Part shown: positions 34,770 to 46,265 of the stretch, piece by piece
How positions within the stretch are numbered: the first letter of the stretch is position 1
Layout of the letters: each line of letters opens with the position of its first letter
DNA from: Ampelocalamus luodianensis
Taxonomy: Eukaryota > Streptophyta > Magnoliopsida > Poales > Poaceae
Length of the DNA: 64,000 nucleotides
Reading direction: 5' to 3'
NCBI GenBank assembly: GCA_036346255.1
Contig: CM070625.1
Span: 19,677,488 to 19,741,487, forward strand
Translations under genes and position numbers: made by a program
The notes under the pieces: generated by a model
The model's input: only the letters and a program-made list of their open reading frames with translations
Database searches by the model: none
Told to the model about the DNA's origin: nothing

Positions 34770-34831
34770 GAATTTGAAGCCTTCACCTAAGTACCAACTA
34801 GAATTTGAAGCCTTCACCTAAGTACCAACTT
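34770..34831 (+). repeat. 31-bp tandem duplication in LINE ORF1
   Basis: GAATTTGAAGCCTTCACCTA, continuing to CCAACT, occurs twice in direct succession (34770-34800 and 34801-34831). Because 31 is not a multiple of three it shifts the ORF1 frame; a short local slippage event. Confidence 0.93.
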
Positions 34832-35938
34832 CAGAAGGTTTGGGTTCAGGTTCTATGAGTGCCTTTTGAGGTTCAGGACTTTTTGAACCTTTGTGCTATA
34901 GGGTCGATCATTGGCATAGCAATGCGAGTGGACATGGAAAAGGTCCGCAAGAACGACTTGGTGCGTATGTTGGTAGGAGTTCTGGATATAGATGCCATAC
35001 CTACAAGTGTTGAGATTGTAGTTAGCGAATATGTTTACGATATTTTCTTCAAAGTTGAAGTTGAGGAGGTAGATGTTGTAGACGAAAACATTCATCAGCA
35101 AGAGGATCATGAGGGGGATGACAACTCGGGCAGAGGCAAAGATGCTGAGATGGAAGATAGAGATACTAAGAGATTCAAGAATAATTCGGATGTTAAATCA
35201 AATGCTCCTAAGAACTGTGGGAGACAATCTACCTCAAATACTAAGGGGAATACTTTGGGGCTTTTGGCATCGGATACCGTTTGGGTTACACCGGTGGCGG
35301 CCAGGAAGGAGATTGAGACTGTTGCATGTGGGGTGGGTACGTGTGAGTTGAACTTCCAGGGGCAGTCCTCGGCTGTTGATGTGGCTGGAGTGCACACAAT
35401 TCAGGAGGAGTCAGAAGTAGGCCTGGGAGCAGAAGCTATTTTCGTGGGAAAGGAAAAGCTTGAAGCTGCTGCAGAGAGCCTCACGGAACTGAATTTTGCT
35501 TCGTCCGACGTGATGTTGTGTGGTGGCATTGACTTGCCAACGGTAGCAATAGGAAGCGTGATGAATTGGCTCATGTCTTTGATCCTACGGTGGATATGGG
35601 CGAGTGGTTGCTGCGGATTCCATGGCCGAGGCGACTGTTGCGATGCTCCCTCGGTTGGATGATTTAGGAGCTAACCGAGGGGCGGATGAGGTTGGCTCTT
35701 TGTCTGCCAAGGATGCTACATTTAGCAGCAATGTGGCAATATGAAGTTTGAGTCCAATGGGGATTGAACTGATGGAGCCTCAACAGAGTCAACGCATCAA
35801 GAGGCAACAATCGGGTGATGAGGACCTTGTCAAAAAGGCTACGCGGCGTGCGAAAGTTCGAAACCTCAAATTAGATCCAAGTAAGTCTGGTAATAATTTC
35901 TCTTTTTTGTCATTTTTCGATGAGCAAATTATTGAAAA

Positions 35939-36228
35939 TAGACCTGTTCAAAAGTCGTCAGTAGGGCGAACTTGGGGCTTCAAAGTCTTGATGCGAAATG
36001 GGAAGGGCGAGAGCCCAAATTTCACCCACCAAAAGTTGAATTTTCCTTTAAAACATTGTTTTAATCATTTTTTGGAATAAAAATAATATTTAATTCATTT
36101 TCAGAATTTAAAAATAGTTTTTTTTATATTTTATAATTGATTTTTTTGGGCTTTCGGGCCGAAAATGCAGTCCCAAGCCCAGCCCGGACTGCCTCGGGCT
36201 CGGGCTGGGCCGCCCATGAACACCTCTA
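35939..36228. mobile_element. hAT MITE inside LINE ORF1, 290 bp
   Basis: Ends TAGACCTGTTCA and, reverse-complemented, TAGAGGTGTTCATGGGC; perfect 8-bp target duplication ATTGAAAA (35931-35938 and 36229-36236). The right part has the GGGCTCGGGCTGGGC type of repeats often seen in such elements. Skipping it reconnects the ORF1 reading frame on either side. Confidence 0.92.
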
Positions 36229-36534
36229 ATTGAAAATGTTGCTAGCATTGGAATTTCCTTAGGCAATGATAGTGCAAAGACCGTTAATACTATTAAAAGT
36301 ATTAAGACTCTTGAGTTAGGAAGATTAAAAAATAAAGGTGTTGTCGATGTTGAGATGTTGGAGGAAAAGAATCAGGATTATAGTCATATCTCATACCTTA
36401 ATCCTTCTGTAGTGATTTAGATGATGATTTATTGGAGGATGATTTTACTTTGGTAACAAACAAAAGAGGTCATCCAGCTCTGGGAAGAAGAAAGGAAAAA
36501 ATTCTAATAATAGGCCAATCAAATTAACATTGAA

Positions 36535-37810
36535 ATGAAAGGTTTTTTTTGGAACTGCAAAGGTTTGGGAGACTTGGCTAAACATCATTATATTTGTGAA
36601 GTGGTTAAGGAGCAGCATTTAGATTTTGTTGCCATCCTTGAAACTGGTAAAAAAAAGATTTTTCAGTGTCTAGTCTTAATCATCTTTGTGGTGGACGCAA
36701 GTTTTTGTGGCATTTTTCTCCACCACAAGGTCGGTCGGGCATCCTTTTAGGGGTAGACCCTCGGGTTTTCGATATTGGTTCTTTTGATGCTGGAGATTTC
36801 TATGTCAAGTTTCATTTAAAAAATCGTGATGATGATTTCCAATGGATACTTGTGGTTGTTTACGGTGCAGCTCAAAACCAATTCAAAGAGATGTTTCTTA
36901 ATAAACTTGTTAATGCTTGTAGAAAGGAATCACTTCCCATTTTAATTGGAGGTGATTTTAATACTATCACGCACTCAAGTGAAAAAATAATGATAACATT
37001 GAGTATAGATGGCCTTTTCTATTTAATGTTGTGATTAATAATTTTGGCTTTAGGGAAATTGATTTATATGGTAGAAAATATACTTGGGCCAACTCGTTAG
37101 CTAATCCAACTTTTGAAAAGGTGGATAGAGTTTTAATAAGTACGGATTGGGAACATAAATTTTCGTTGGTCACTGCCAATACTCTTGAAAGATCTTTATC
37201 CGATCATACACCTTTGCTTTTAAATACGAAAGTGGTTTCCTATCGAGGGAATCAACCTTTTTTAAATTTGAATTAGGCTCGATGTCTAGGGAAGGATTTA
37301 GGGAGATGGTAGCTGATGTGTGGCAAAAAAAAATAGAGGCCAATCTGTCTTACAAATTTGGCAAAATAAGGTTAGAACTCTTAGAGAATATCTTCACGGT
37401 TGGGCTAAAAATTGTAGTGGGACTTTTAAAAAGGAAAAGAAAGATCTTAACTTGCTAATTGATGAGCTAGATAAAAAAGCAGAGTTCGTGGGTTTGACTG
37501 ATGAAGAGCGTAGTTGTAAAAAATATGCTAATCAGAGATTGGCACATCTGTTATGAGAAGAAGAAATTAAATGGCACCAAAGGTCCAAAGCGAAATTTCT
37601 TTTGGAGGGGATAGAAATACAAGATTTTATCACATGATTGCAAATGGTAAACATAGAAAAAGAATTTTTCAGCTCGATCAAGAGGATGGGATAATTCGTG
37701 GGGATGAACAATTAAAGAAGTATATCACCAATTATTATAAAGGGTTGTTTGGTCTATCCGAAGTCAATCATTTATCTATGATTGATACCTTCAAGAATGA
37801 TATACCTCAA
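36535..37810 (+). pseudogene. LINE ORF2 remnant: endonuclease
   Basis: Starts MKGFFWNCKGLG and shows the motifs of the apurinic-type endonuclease in order: WNC.GLG, the Glu in ILETG (about 36640), VVYGAAQ (about 36855), GGDFN (about 36950) and SDHTPL (about 37200). A linker with TRFYHMIANGKHRKRI follows (about 37620). This enzyme nicks the target for reverse transcription. There are frameshifts at about 36655, a stop near 37032 and others. The protein ends at IPQIS just before the reverse transcriptase domain would begin. Confidence 0.85.
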
Positions 37811-37814
37811 ATTT

Positions 37815-39362
37815 CAGATACAAAATTCGCAATCAAGAGGTCACAAAGTTGCTCCCAAGTATAGATCGATCCGACTGGTAGGTTGAGTAACCACGACCGG
37901 GCAAATCCTTCTAGTACCGTGGGTAGATAGTTAGCCATCATATTTTCATCACCACCAGCAGCTCTGATGGTGGTGCTATAAATTTGGAGAAATTCTAACG
38001 GATTTTGAGTCCCGTTGAATTTATCCAAGTTGACCGGTCGGAATCTGTTTCACCAATATACAGCCTGGAGCCCTACGGAAAAGGCTCAACAACCTGTGAT
38101 TGATTCATGGCGTCTCCTTTGGAAAGGTGCCGGATTGTAATCGGTTGGAGACCGGTTTCTCAAGTTCGAGTGCCGGTGCTCAGGTGTCCCGATTCGGTCG
38201 TGGACATTAGTAGGACGCCTCCGACCGCCTGCTTGGTTTAGATGATGTCGGAGATCATTAGGTCCAAGCGATTGCTCCTCTCGATGAAGAGAAGGAGGCT
38301 TCTTGAAATAGCCTTCTCCCCCTCATGACTCCTTGGTCGGAATCGTCGAGGCGATCTTGGTATCAACTGGCTTCCAATATGACCATACTGCCCTCTGCTG
38401 AGGGAGGAACGTTGGGATGAAGTCATGGTCTGACTTTGTGAATGCCTTTGTTCCTGGTACACTTCGTACGCTGTATAGTCTGCTGGAGGATTTCTGATGC
38501 CTGGCCTACAAGTTGGACAAAACCTGGAGTCTCTGCTAAAGCAGGGTTAGAAGCATTTAAAATATTCTGAACTCGCTGCAGGTTTTGTACTGTTATTGAA
38601 GGTCTTGGAATGTTCCTGATAATAGTAGGTGTCTGATGACCTGAACTTTCCCCCGACCTCTGGGTTGATCCTGCAATGTCCCTTACATGGGCTGGGGTAG
38701 AACTAGGCGAATTAACTGATGGACGTCCATCAGCTCTGTCACCTCTGGCATTTGGTGCTTGACCGCCCATGCCATATCCATCAATATGTGGTGGCGAGGT
38801 AACGTGTGCAGGACCGTACATGACATTTTGATCCGTATCTCCAATCGCATTGACCTCATGCCTCCAGCAGCGATCTTTCGATGAGCTTCCATCGTAACTG
38901 ATGGAGAGACTCCAACGCTTCTGCAAGGAGTTTCCACGATGGAGAGTGATCGGTGATTAGCACCTCTTGAAGTTTTTGTGGTGGTCTCAGCCTGATCCGG
39001 CGGATTGCCGATCGTATGCTGAGCCTTATAATTCCCACTTGGCCTACGACTAGTGGGGGTTTCATCGACACCGTTACCGATGTCGGTTGGCTCCTGAAAT
39101 TGCTAGAAGCCGTTGGTGAGTACCTGTCAGTCATGATCGTATCGAGAGTACATCGATCCTCGAGTTGTGGCACGAGGTTTCGTCACCTCAGCGGTGTATC
39201 CTCATCCATCCGGTCGATTTCGCTGATGTTTGTGATTGACGAAACGGCGGAGGAGGAGGAGGATGACATCCCGTTCTCTTGCATGGTGCGGATGCATGCG
39301 TCCATGTCGAGGTTGGAGTAGTCCGCCAGATCGAACCAGTTCTCCTCATCCCAACTCTATGC
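37815..39362 (-). pseudogene. gypsy gag, copy C
   Basis: The start codon is at 39362 but codon 3 is TAG. After it the sequence reads SWDEENWFDLADYSNLDMDA. Gag domain motifs NGTQNPLEFLQIYSTTIRAA, SWLLNLP and WEQLCDLLIANF lie at 38020-37815. The basic/zinc-knuckle end and all of pol are missing. Confidence 0.82.
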
Positions 39363-39464
39363 CATAGCTACATGAGCGATTACGAAAGAGAAATGGGCGA
39401 GGATTTGTTGAGCGAAGAATCTCTTCAGGAAATCCGCGCCTGCTTCCCCATGAATGGCGCCAAC

Positions 39465-39620
39465 TGTCGATGATCGAGTCGCCGATCTTATGAAATAAAA
39501 TAGAGAAAAATGGCACGAGATTTCTTGGGAGAGAATGAGACTGCTCTTTATTGATATGAACTGGCTATTATAGGGGGTGCCTATGATTAGGCGGTGGACT
39601 AAACCTACTTACACTGAGCG
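39465..39620 (-). repeat. gypsy LTR fragment, copy C
   Basis: Starts TGTCGATGATCGAGTCGCC like the LTRs at 7669, 40057 and 45124, and stops at ACTGAGCG. The remaining 560 bp or so are missing. Confidence 0.85.
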
Positions 39621-42600
39621 CAAATCCCGAGTGCTCTGGCTGTTCGAAGTCCTGCCAACAAACCTTCGTATTCTGCCACATTATTAGTAGCAACAAAGTT
39701 TATTTGAATGACATATTTAATTTGTTCTCCTATAGGGGATATCAAGACAACTCCAGCCCCCGAGCCTTTGAGCATGAAAGAACCGTCAAAGTATATTGTC
39801 CACTCATCGTGGTGTTCGTGCTTGGGCTCGTGGGTGGGTTCAGGGTTTGTCCATTCGGCAATGAATTCTGCTAAAGGCTGGGACTTGATTTTTGTTCTTG
39901 AGATGAAATGGAGGTCGAACGCCTCAAGCTCGACCACCCATTTTGCTCCTGATGATTCCCTATTTCTGAGAACTAGACCAAGAGGATATCTGGTCGGTAC
40001 GACCACTCTATAGGCCTGAAAGTAATACATTAGTTTCCTTGAAGCCATAAGGAGACTGCCGATGATCGAGTCGCCAATCTTACGAAATAAAATAGAGGAA
40101 AATGGCACAGGATTTCTTGGGAGATAATGAGACTGCTCTTTATTGATATGAACTGACTATTACAGGGTGCCTATGATTAGGTGGTGGACTAAACCTAATT
40201 ACACTGAGCGTAATGCTTGCTATGCTAATGACTCAGGCTTGAAACATAAGTTTGATGTTGATCGCTATGCTTCAACCCGATGTCGCTTGATCTGATTCTC
40301 GTTGCCCCTTCTTCCGTTCATGCTCCATCCTTAAATAACTTCTGAAGAGGTGGTAGTTACTCCTGGAGAAGATGTCTATTGTGAAGCGTCGACTGGTCGA
40401 GGCGAGGCGATGGTTGATGAAGTATCAACCGTTCAACGGTTAAGTGTTTGTGAGACACTCAACCGTACGATGGTTATTGTCAATGTTTGTGGTTTATATA
40501 ACGTATCGTGGCATAGAACATATGACATGTGTTCTATTCATCACACGGTAGAGAATATACTTGGAGTTAGATCCAGATGCCAGTTCATAGCTTCTACGAG
40601 CAACTAACTGGTCGGAGGCTAGGTATAGGACCTTGTCCGACCAGGGTACCCATTATATAACCTCTGGAATCCTTACGACCAATGATGTCGTTAGCCATAG
40701 GGGTTATGACCATGAAGACGTATGATCTTTTATTATGTATTAAAGAAATACATAGAGATTTTAATCCTCGTCAGAGACCATAGAGCAACTTTTGTACCTT
40801 TGGATATCTTTCCTTTGGTCCATGTAAGACTCGCTTACGTAATACACCAGTCGTTGGACGTTATCACGTTCTACAACTAGTACACCGCTGACTGCTTGTG
40901 GTGTTGCAGCTATGTAAATCAGCAATGTTTCTCCTGATCTTGGTTAAACTAAGATCGGGTCATTCATAAGGTACTTTTTGAGCTCTTCAAAGGCATCGTT
41001 TGCCTCTTTAGTCCACTTGAAACTTCCCTGTTTTTGAAGAAGTTTAAAGAAATATAGTCCTTTTTCTCCTAACCGACTATGAAATAACTTAGCACTACCA
41101 TACAGCCGGTTAGTTTTTAGACTTCTTTCTTTGTGGTTGGAGGGCACATTTGATCGATGACCGATATTTTTACTAGATTTGCTTCAATTCCTCTAGCCGA
41201 AACTAGGAATTCAAGAAGCTTTCCAGACAAAACTTCGAACGCACACCTTTTCGGATTTAACTTAAGGTTATGCCTTCTTAAGTTATTAAAAATCTCTTAT
41301 AGGTCAGAAATGTGGTCGTCAGCATTGATACTCTTTATGACCAAGTCATCAACATAGGCTTCCAAATTTTGACCTATCTGAGGACTAATGGATTTTTGCA
41401 TCAATCTTTCAAAAGTCGCACCAGCATTTTTGAGACCAAATGGCATCTTTACAGAGCAGTAAGTGTCGTATGGCGTGATGAAGGAAGTTTTCTCTTCATC
41501 ATCTTTACTGATATTAATTTGGTGGTACCCTGAATACGCATCCAAAATACATAACAACTCATACCCGGAAGTCGAGTCTACAAGTTAATCAATGCGTGAA
41601 AGAGGAAAGTCATCCTTCGGACAAAATTTATTAAGATCTGTAAAGTCAATACACATTCGTCATTCTCCGTTACTTTTTCTAACCATTACAGGATTGGCGA
41701 GCCACTCGGGTGGTCGACTTCACGAATGAATTCAGCCTTGAGAAGCTTGTCAATCTTCGACTCGATTGCCTCCTTCTGATCTGGTACAAAATGCCTTAGC
41801 TTCTGCTTGACCAGTTTCTTTTCAGGCCGAAGAGCTAGCCTATGCTCGATCACCTCCTTGGGGACTCCAAGCATGTTGGATGCCTGCCAAGCGAATACAT
41901 ACATGTTTGCTCGGAGGAAGGAGACGAGCGATTCTTCCTATTTAGGGTCGAGTCCTGCTCCGACCAGTACCTTTCTAGTATTTGCGGACCGAAACGAAGC
42001 TTTGGTGTTTTCCAAAGGAGCACCTTTGTCGAGTGGAATCTCTTTGGCCTAGTCGAATGGTTTTGGAGCCATATTTGGTCTTGAGCGCTTGACCTGCGTT
42101 GAAGACGGATTAGTTTCCCTGGTCGGAAGCTCATCGACCAATTCTAAAGATTTCCGATCGCATTCATAGGCCATTTTTCGATCTCCTCAAACTGTAATGA
42201 CTTATTTCGGACCTGGCATCTTTAAACTCTGATAACCATAATACATAGCTATCAAGAATTTTGCCAATGTCGGACGACCGAGGATTACATTGTATGCGGT
42301 TTCGAAATTCACCACATCAAATGAAACCTTTTCCATTTGGAAGTTCTCACAGTAGGGACAGTTGCCTTATTTGTTTAGCAGTAGAACCTAGGACTATGCC
42401 ATGGAAGGCATATTTTACTAGTTTTACCTTAGACCTAGGAATTTGCATTTCTTCCAACGCTCCCGTAAATAAAATATTTAGAGGGCTACCTCCATCTATC
42501 AAGACTCGATTTACTATGCAATTATTAATTGTAGGTTCAACGACAATGAGAAACCTAACTAGTCAAGTCGATGGGATGGGGCAGTCTTCTTTGCTAAAGG
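39621..42600 (-). pseudogene. gypsy pol: protease, reverse transcriptase, RNase H
   Basis: Protease active-site motif NRVLIDGGSPLNIL at about 42525-42480. Reverse transcriptase motifs are LDAYSGYHQI (about 41555-41520), FGLKNAGATFERLM (about 41440-41395) and YVDD (about 41350-41340). The RNase H/tether region has WTKEANDAFEELKKYL (about 41030-40960) and, beyond the inserted LTR, ASRKLMYYFQAYRV (40050-40005). A second RNase H-like domain has YFDGSFMLKGSGAGVV and NNVAEYEGLLAGL (about 39810-39650). Stops and frameshifts between blocks make it inactive. Confidence 0.85.
40057..40773 (-). mobile_element. solo LTR of the gypsy family inside its own relative, 717 bp
   Basis: TG at 40057, CA at 40773, perfect 5-bp target duplication GAGAC (40052-40056 and 40774-40778). 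It lies between two parts of one RNase H region whose coding sense continues across it. Its body matches the LTR at 7669-8406. Confidence 0.92.
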
Positions 42601-45023
42601 AGATTACAGTTTCGACCACCTGGATGACTTTGTAATGATCGGAGCCTCGGCAAGATTGACTTCTCGCTCCATGGCATTCAGATGATATCTTGACTCGTAC
42701 GAGGAGGATCCACCAAAGACTATATCAAAAGTATGTTGTGGTTCCTGGTACTCTATTTTTTCATTGTCATCTTTGTCCTTCTTGGAGCTTGTTTCTCCGA
42801 GTTCTTGCATAGAGGTGAGTGGATCTTTACCTGAGTAGTAATCTTCTAGCTTTTTCTGCCAGGCTCGACAGGTGTGCAGATCATGCCCTATAGCCTGATG
42901 AAGTGGACACCACTTCTTATTCTTCTTGTATTCGTCGGTTGAAGCTTTTGCCTTGTTCCGACCAAAAAAATCTCTCTTACCCTTAAACTTTTCGGGTATC
43001 GCAAGGACTTCTTTATTGTCAGACTTGCGATTCTTCTTGTTCTTGAGAGCTTTCTTCTGCTTCTTTTCTACCTTAGCTAGGCCAGGTTGAGGGATTTTCT
43101 CTTTTTGATCAATAGCTTCATCCCATTCGACCGCCTCACTTTCGGCAACATATCTATCAACCATGTCAAAAAGTTTGACAGTTGTTTATGGAGGGTTCAT
43201 GGCAATATCTTCCGTAAATCGGCGATTTATCAACCTAGCTTTAAAAGCCTAAATAACAGAAGATTTTGCAACCTCTGGTATAGAATTACGAACCTGACTA
43301 AATCTTTTGATATACCGCCGAAGAGCTTCATTAGACTTTTGCCGGATTCGATGAAGGTCGTCCTCCTTTCCAGAAGTTGTACGTACCCTGAAAATTCACG
43401 ATTAGAAGGTTGCAGAGCTGCTCCCAAGTATAGATCAATCCGATCGGCTGGTTGGGCAACCACGACTAAACAGACCCTTTGAGCACCGTTTGCGGTAGTT
43501 TGCCATCACGTTGTCATCACCGCCAGCAGCTCTGATGGAAGTGGTATAGATTTGGAGGAACTCTAACGGGTTATGAGTCCCATTGAACTTCTCTATGTTG
43601 GCTGGTCAGAACCTATCTAGCCAGCGTACATCTTAGAGCCCTGCTGAGAAAGCTTAACAACCTGTAATTGACTCGTGGCACCTCCTCTAGGAAGGTGCAG
43701 GATTGTAATTGGTCGGGGACTGGTTTCTCAAGTTGGAATACCGGACCTCCGATGTCCCGATCCGGTCATGGACGTTATTTTAACGCCTTTGACTGCCTGT
43801 TTGGTTTAGATGATGTCGAAGATCATCAGGGCCAAGCGATCGTTCCTCTCGACGAGGGGAAGGAGTGGTTGTTTGAAATAGCCTTCATCCCTCGTGACTC
43901 CATAGTCTAAATCGTCGAGAAGGTCTTGATATCGATTGGTCTCCAATCCGATCATGCTGTCCTCTGCTGAAGGAGGAACGTTGGGATGAAGTCATGGTTT
44001 GACTTTATAAATTCCTTTATTCCCGGTATGCTTCTGTAAGCTGCATGGTCTGCTGGAGGATCTTTGACACCTGACCTACAAGTTAGACAAACCTGGAGTC
44101 TCTGCTAGAGTAGGGTCGGGATTATTTAAAATGTTCTGAACTCGCTGCAGGTTTTGTACCGTTACCGAAGGTCTTGGGGGGTTCCCGCTAGCAGTGGCCG
44201 TTCGATGGCTTGAATTTTCCCTGACCTCTGGTTCGCCCTGTCTGACCCATCACACGTGGTGGAACAGAACCATGTGAATTCACCGATGGACATCCATCAG
44301 CTCTGTTGCCTCCGGCATTTGGTGCTTGGGGCCCGATCCATTTCCACTAGCAGGTGGTGGTGATGTAGGTTGTGTAGAACCATACATGGTATTTTGATTT
44401 GTATCTCCGATCACATTGACCTCATGCCGCCAGCAATGATCGTCCAACGAGTTTCTATTGTAACTAATGGAGAGCCTTTCATTGCTTCTGCAAGGAGTCT
44501 CCACGATGGAGAGTGGTCGAAGATTAGCACATCTTGTGGGCTTCGTGGTGGATTCAGTCTGATCCAGCGGATTACTGATCGTATGCTGAGTTTGATCGTC
44601 CCCACTTGCCCTTCGACTAGTGGTAGGTTCATGGATATTGTCACTAGATGTCGGTTGGCCCCTGGAATCACTAGAAGTCGTTGGTGAATACCTATCATCC
44701 ATGATCGTATCGAAAGTACATTGACTCTCGGGATGCGGTGCTGGATTTTTGTCACACTTTTGGCCGGTCGGAAGGACCAGGCTTGCAGAGGCCCTTGGAC
44801 GCTCCGAACTGGTCAAAGCGGTTGGTTCCTTTGGGGACGCCACTGGTGGCGTGTCTTCCTTTATCCGGTCGACTTCACTGTTCTCAGTGAACATTGAACC
44901 TATGACGAAGGAGGAGGATGACGACATTGCGTCATGTTCTATGGTGCGGATGTATGCGTCCATGTCGAGGTTGGAGTAGTTCGCCAAATCGAACCAATTT
45001 TTCTCATCCCAAGTCTCTGCCAT
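42250..45023 (-). pseudogene. gypsy gag, copy B
   Basis: Starts MAETWDEKNWFDLANYSNLD at 45023. The first 247 codons are open, then frameshifts follow. The gag domain lies around 43590-43390 (ADRIDLYLGAALQPSN is an antisense-free frame fragment; the WEQL region is degenerate). The C-terminal part (43164-42604) is open for 186 codons, with a Lys-rich stretch and CPLHQAIGHDLHTC zinc knuckle near 42910-42865. It leads toward the protease. It is the uninterrupted reference for the two insertions in copy A. Confidence 0.82.
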
Positions 45024-45106
45024 AGATGCATGAGCTATTATGGAGTAAAAAAAGGATGAGGATTTGCTAAGTGTAGGATCTTCAAGAAATCAGATGTCGA
45101 TTTTCC

Positions 45107-45121
45107 CCACAGACAGCGCCA
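45107..45121 (-). other. primer-binding site of gypsy copy B
   Basis: Minus strand TGGCGCTGTCTGTGG, two bases from the LTR; one mismatch against the copy A site. Consistent with tRNA-Asp-like priming. Confidence 0.65.
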
Positions 45122-45123
45122 AC

Positions 45124-45771
45124 TGTCGACGATCGAGTCGCCGATCTTACGAAATGAAATAGAGAAAAATGGAAAAGACTTCTTGGGAGAGAATGGGACT
45201 GCTCTTTATTGATATTAACTAGCTATTACAGGGGGTGCCCTTGACAAGGTAATAGACTAACTCTAAGTACTAGAGTGTATTACTTGCTATGCTCTTGAAT
45301 CAAACTTGAAACATGAATCTAATGCTGATTATGATGCTTCAATCCGATGGAATGCGATTGTCCTTTCTGCTATTCGTAGTCTCCTTTAAGTAGTCGACGA
45401 AGTGGTGACAGTTACTTCTAGAAGAGACACCTGTTGGAAGTATCACGACTGGTCGGAGCGAGGCAGCAATTGGTGAAGTATCAACCGTTCGGCGGTTGAT
45501 ATCAAGGAATGACGTAACCACATGATGGTTATTATCAGTGACTTAGAGCCATGAAACGTTGTATGGTTTGGAGTGATTAGACACATGTTCCATTCATCAC
45601 ACGAAAGGTATATACTTGGAATCGAGTCCAAATGCCAGTTTATTGTTTCTACGAGTAGTTACCTGGTCGGATAGTTGGTACAGACCTCTCCGACTAGGAT
45701 ACCCATGATGTAATCTATGGAATCCTTACGACTACGAAGGTCGTTAGCCTTAGAGGTTTTAATTCTTGTCA
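45124..45771 (-). repeat. gypsy LTR (5' LTR of copy B), 648 bp
   Basis: Matches 7669-8406, but the part corresponding to about 8351-8390 and some shorter stretches are missing. The right flank CGTCTCTATCGCC is the duplicated version of the flank at 8407. Confidence 0.87.
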
Positions 45772-45964
45772 CGTCTCTATCGCCAAATGACGACATAGAT
45801 ATTTCATACGGTTAGAATGGCGACAAGGATCCAGTTGCCATTTGGATTGGCGACAGACCTATGTCGCTAGTTCAAACGGCGACAATAGTCTATTTTTGTA
45901 ATTTTATTAAATGGATATTTATTTATGTAATTCTATTAAAAAGTTTTATTTAAAAACATAGTGT

Positions 45965-46265
45965 GTTTTGAAGGCAAGCAGTGCTTACTTGTGAAGAGGA
46001 CATGAGTACTGTCACGTTGGTTTCTTGCCGCACATGTTGTATAAGCTGGTGTGTTTCTTTACCATTCTTTGCAGGAATAAATTGACCACTTCTGGGCCGT
46101 GATGCAATGCACGGATCAGGGAATTAGTGCCCTTAAACAGACGAACGCTAGCCCTGAAAATGACTGAAACGATTGATTACTAACTAGAGGGCGAGCTGGA
46201 CGTGTGGGTCAGGGGAGGGGGCATCTTTGAAGCATCCGAAGACCACTGCCCAGTCAGGCAGTCAG
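45965..46265 (-). promoter_or_regulatory. inverted promoter remnant, duplication copy 2
   Basis: Same minus-strand promoter blocks as 8590-8810. This copy keeps about 20 bp (CGGATCAGGGAATTAGTGCC region, about 46112) that copy 1 lost. The extra bases match the inverse of the CATAAATTCCCTGGTTAGTG block of the gene promoters and so strengthen the assignment. Confidence 0.75.

Larger units (their letters stand above)
33900..36419 (+). pseudogene. LINE ORF1 with zinc knuckles and DUF4283
   Basis: In order: a glycine-rich segment (about 33960-34290, containing GGGRLGGGNRGKGRGW), a degenerate knuckle CFRCKGKRHG (about 34338), an intact CDICDGDDHLENKC (about 34396-34440), and LGFYHIP. A DUF4283 domain follows (34540-34790, GLVRIIGDHLSEDLLIAEL), then the segment FLNLCAIGSIIGIAMRVDME (about 34875-34940) and an acidic tail. 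These ORF1 proteins bind LINE RNA. The frame is broken by a 31-bp tandem duplication (34770-34831), other indels and the hAT MITE. Reading resumes across the MITE and ends at TAG near 36417. Confidence 0.82.
33890..37815 (+). mobile_element. L1-type LINE, 3' half missing
   Basis: ORF1 (about 33900-36419) and the endonuclease part of ORF2 (36535-37810) are present. The reverse transcriptase is absent because gypsy gag sequence begins at about 37815. A hAT MITE (35939-36228) interrupts ORF1. The left edge abuts a copia LTR fragment at about 33890. Several frameshifts are present, so it is inactive. Confidence 0.85.
37815..39620 (-). mobile_element. Ty3/gypsy fragment, copy C (LTR fragment + gag)
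   Basis: Read leftward, an LTR fragment (39620-39465), a leader with a GGCGCCA primer site (about 39456), and gag from 39362 to about 37815. Same family as copies A and B. The left end is cut at the LINE junction. The right end is cut at 39620, where LTR sequence ACTGAGCG joins RNase H sequence of copy B. Both junctions lack target duplications and look like deletion or illegitimate recombination points. Confidence 0.8.
39621..45771 (-). mobile_element. Ty3/gypsy retrotransposon, copy B
   Basis: On the minus strand: LTR (45771-45124), primer-binding site (45121-45107), gag, protease, reverse transcriptase, and RNase H cut off at 39621. Integrase and the 3' LTR are missing. A solo LTR of the same family sits inside RNase H (40057-40773). 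The right flank is shared with copy A, so A and B descend from one insertion through the segmental duplication, each having later lost a different part of pol. Confidence 0.88.
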
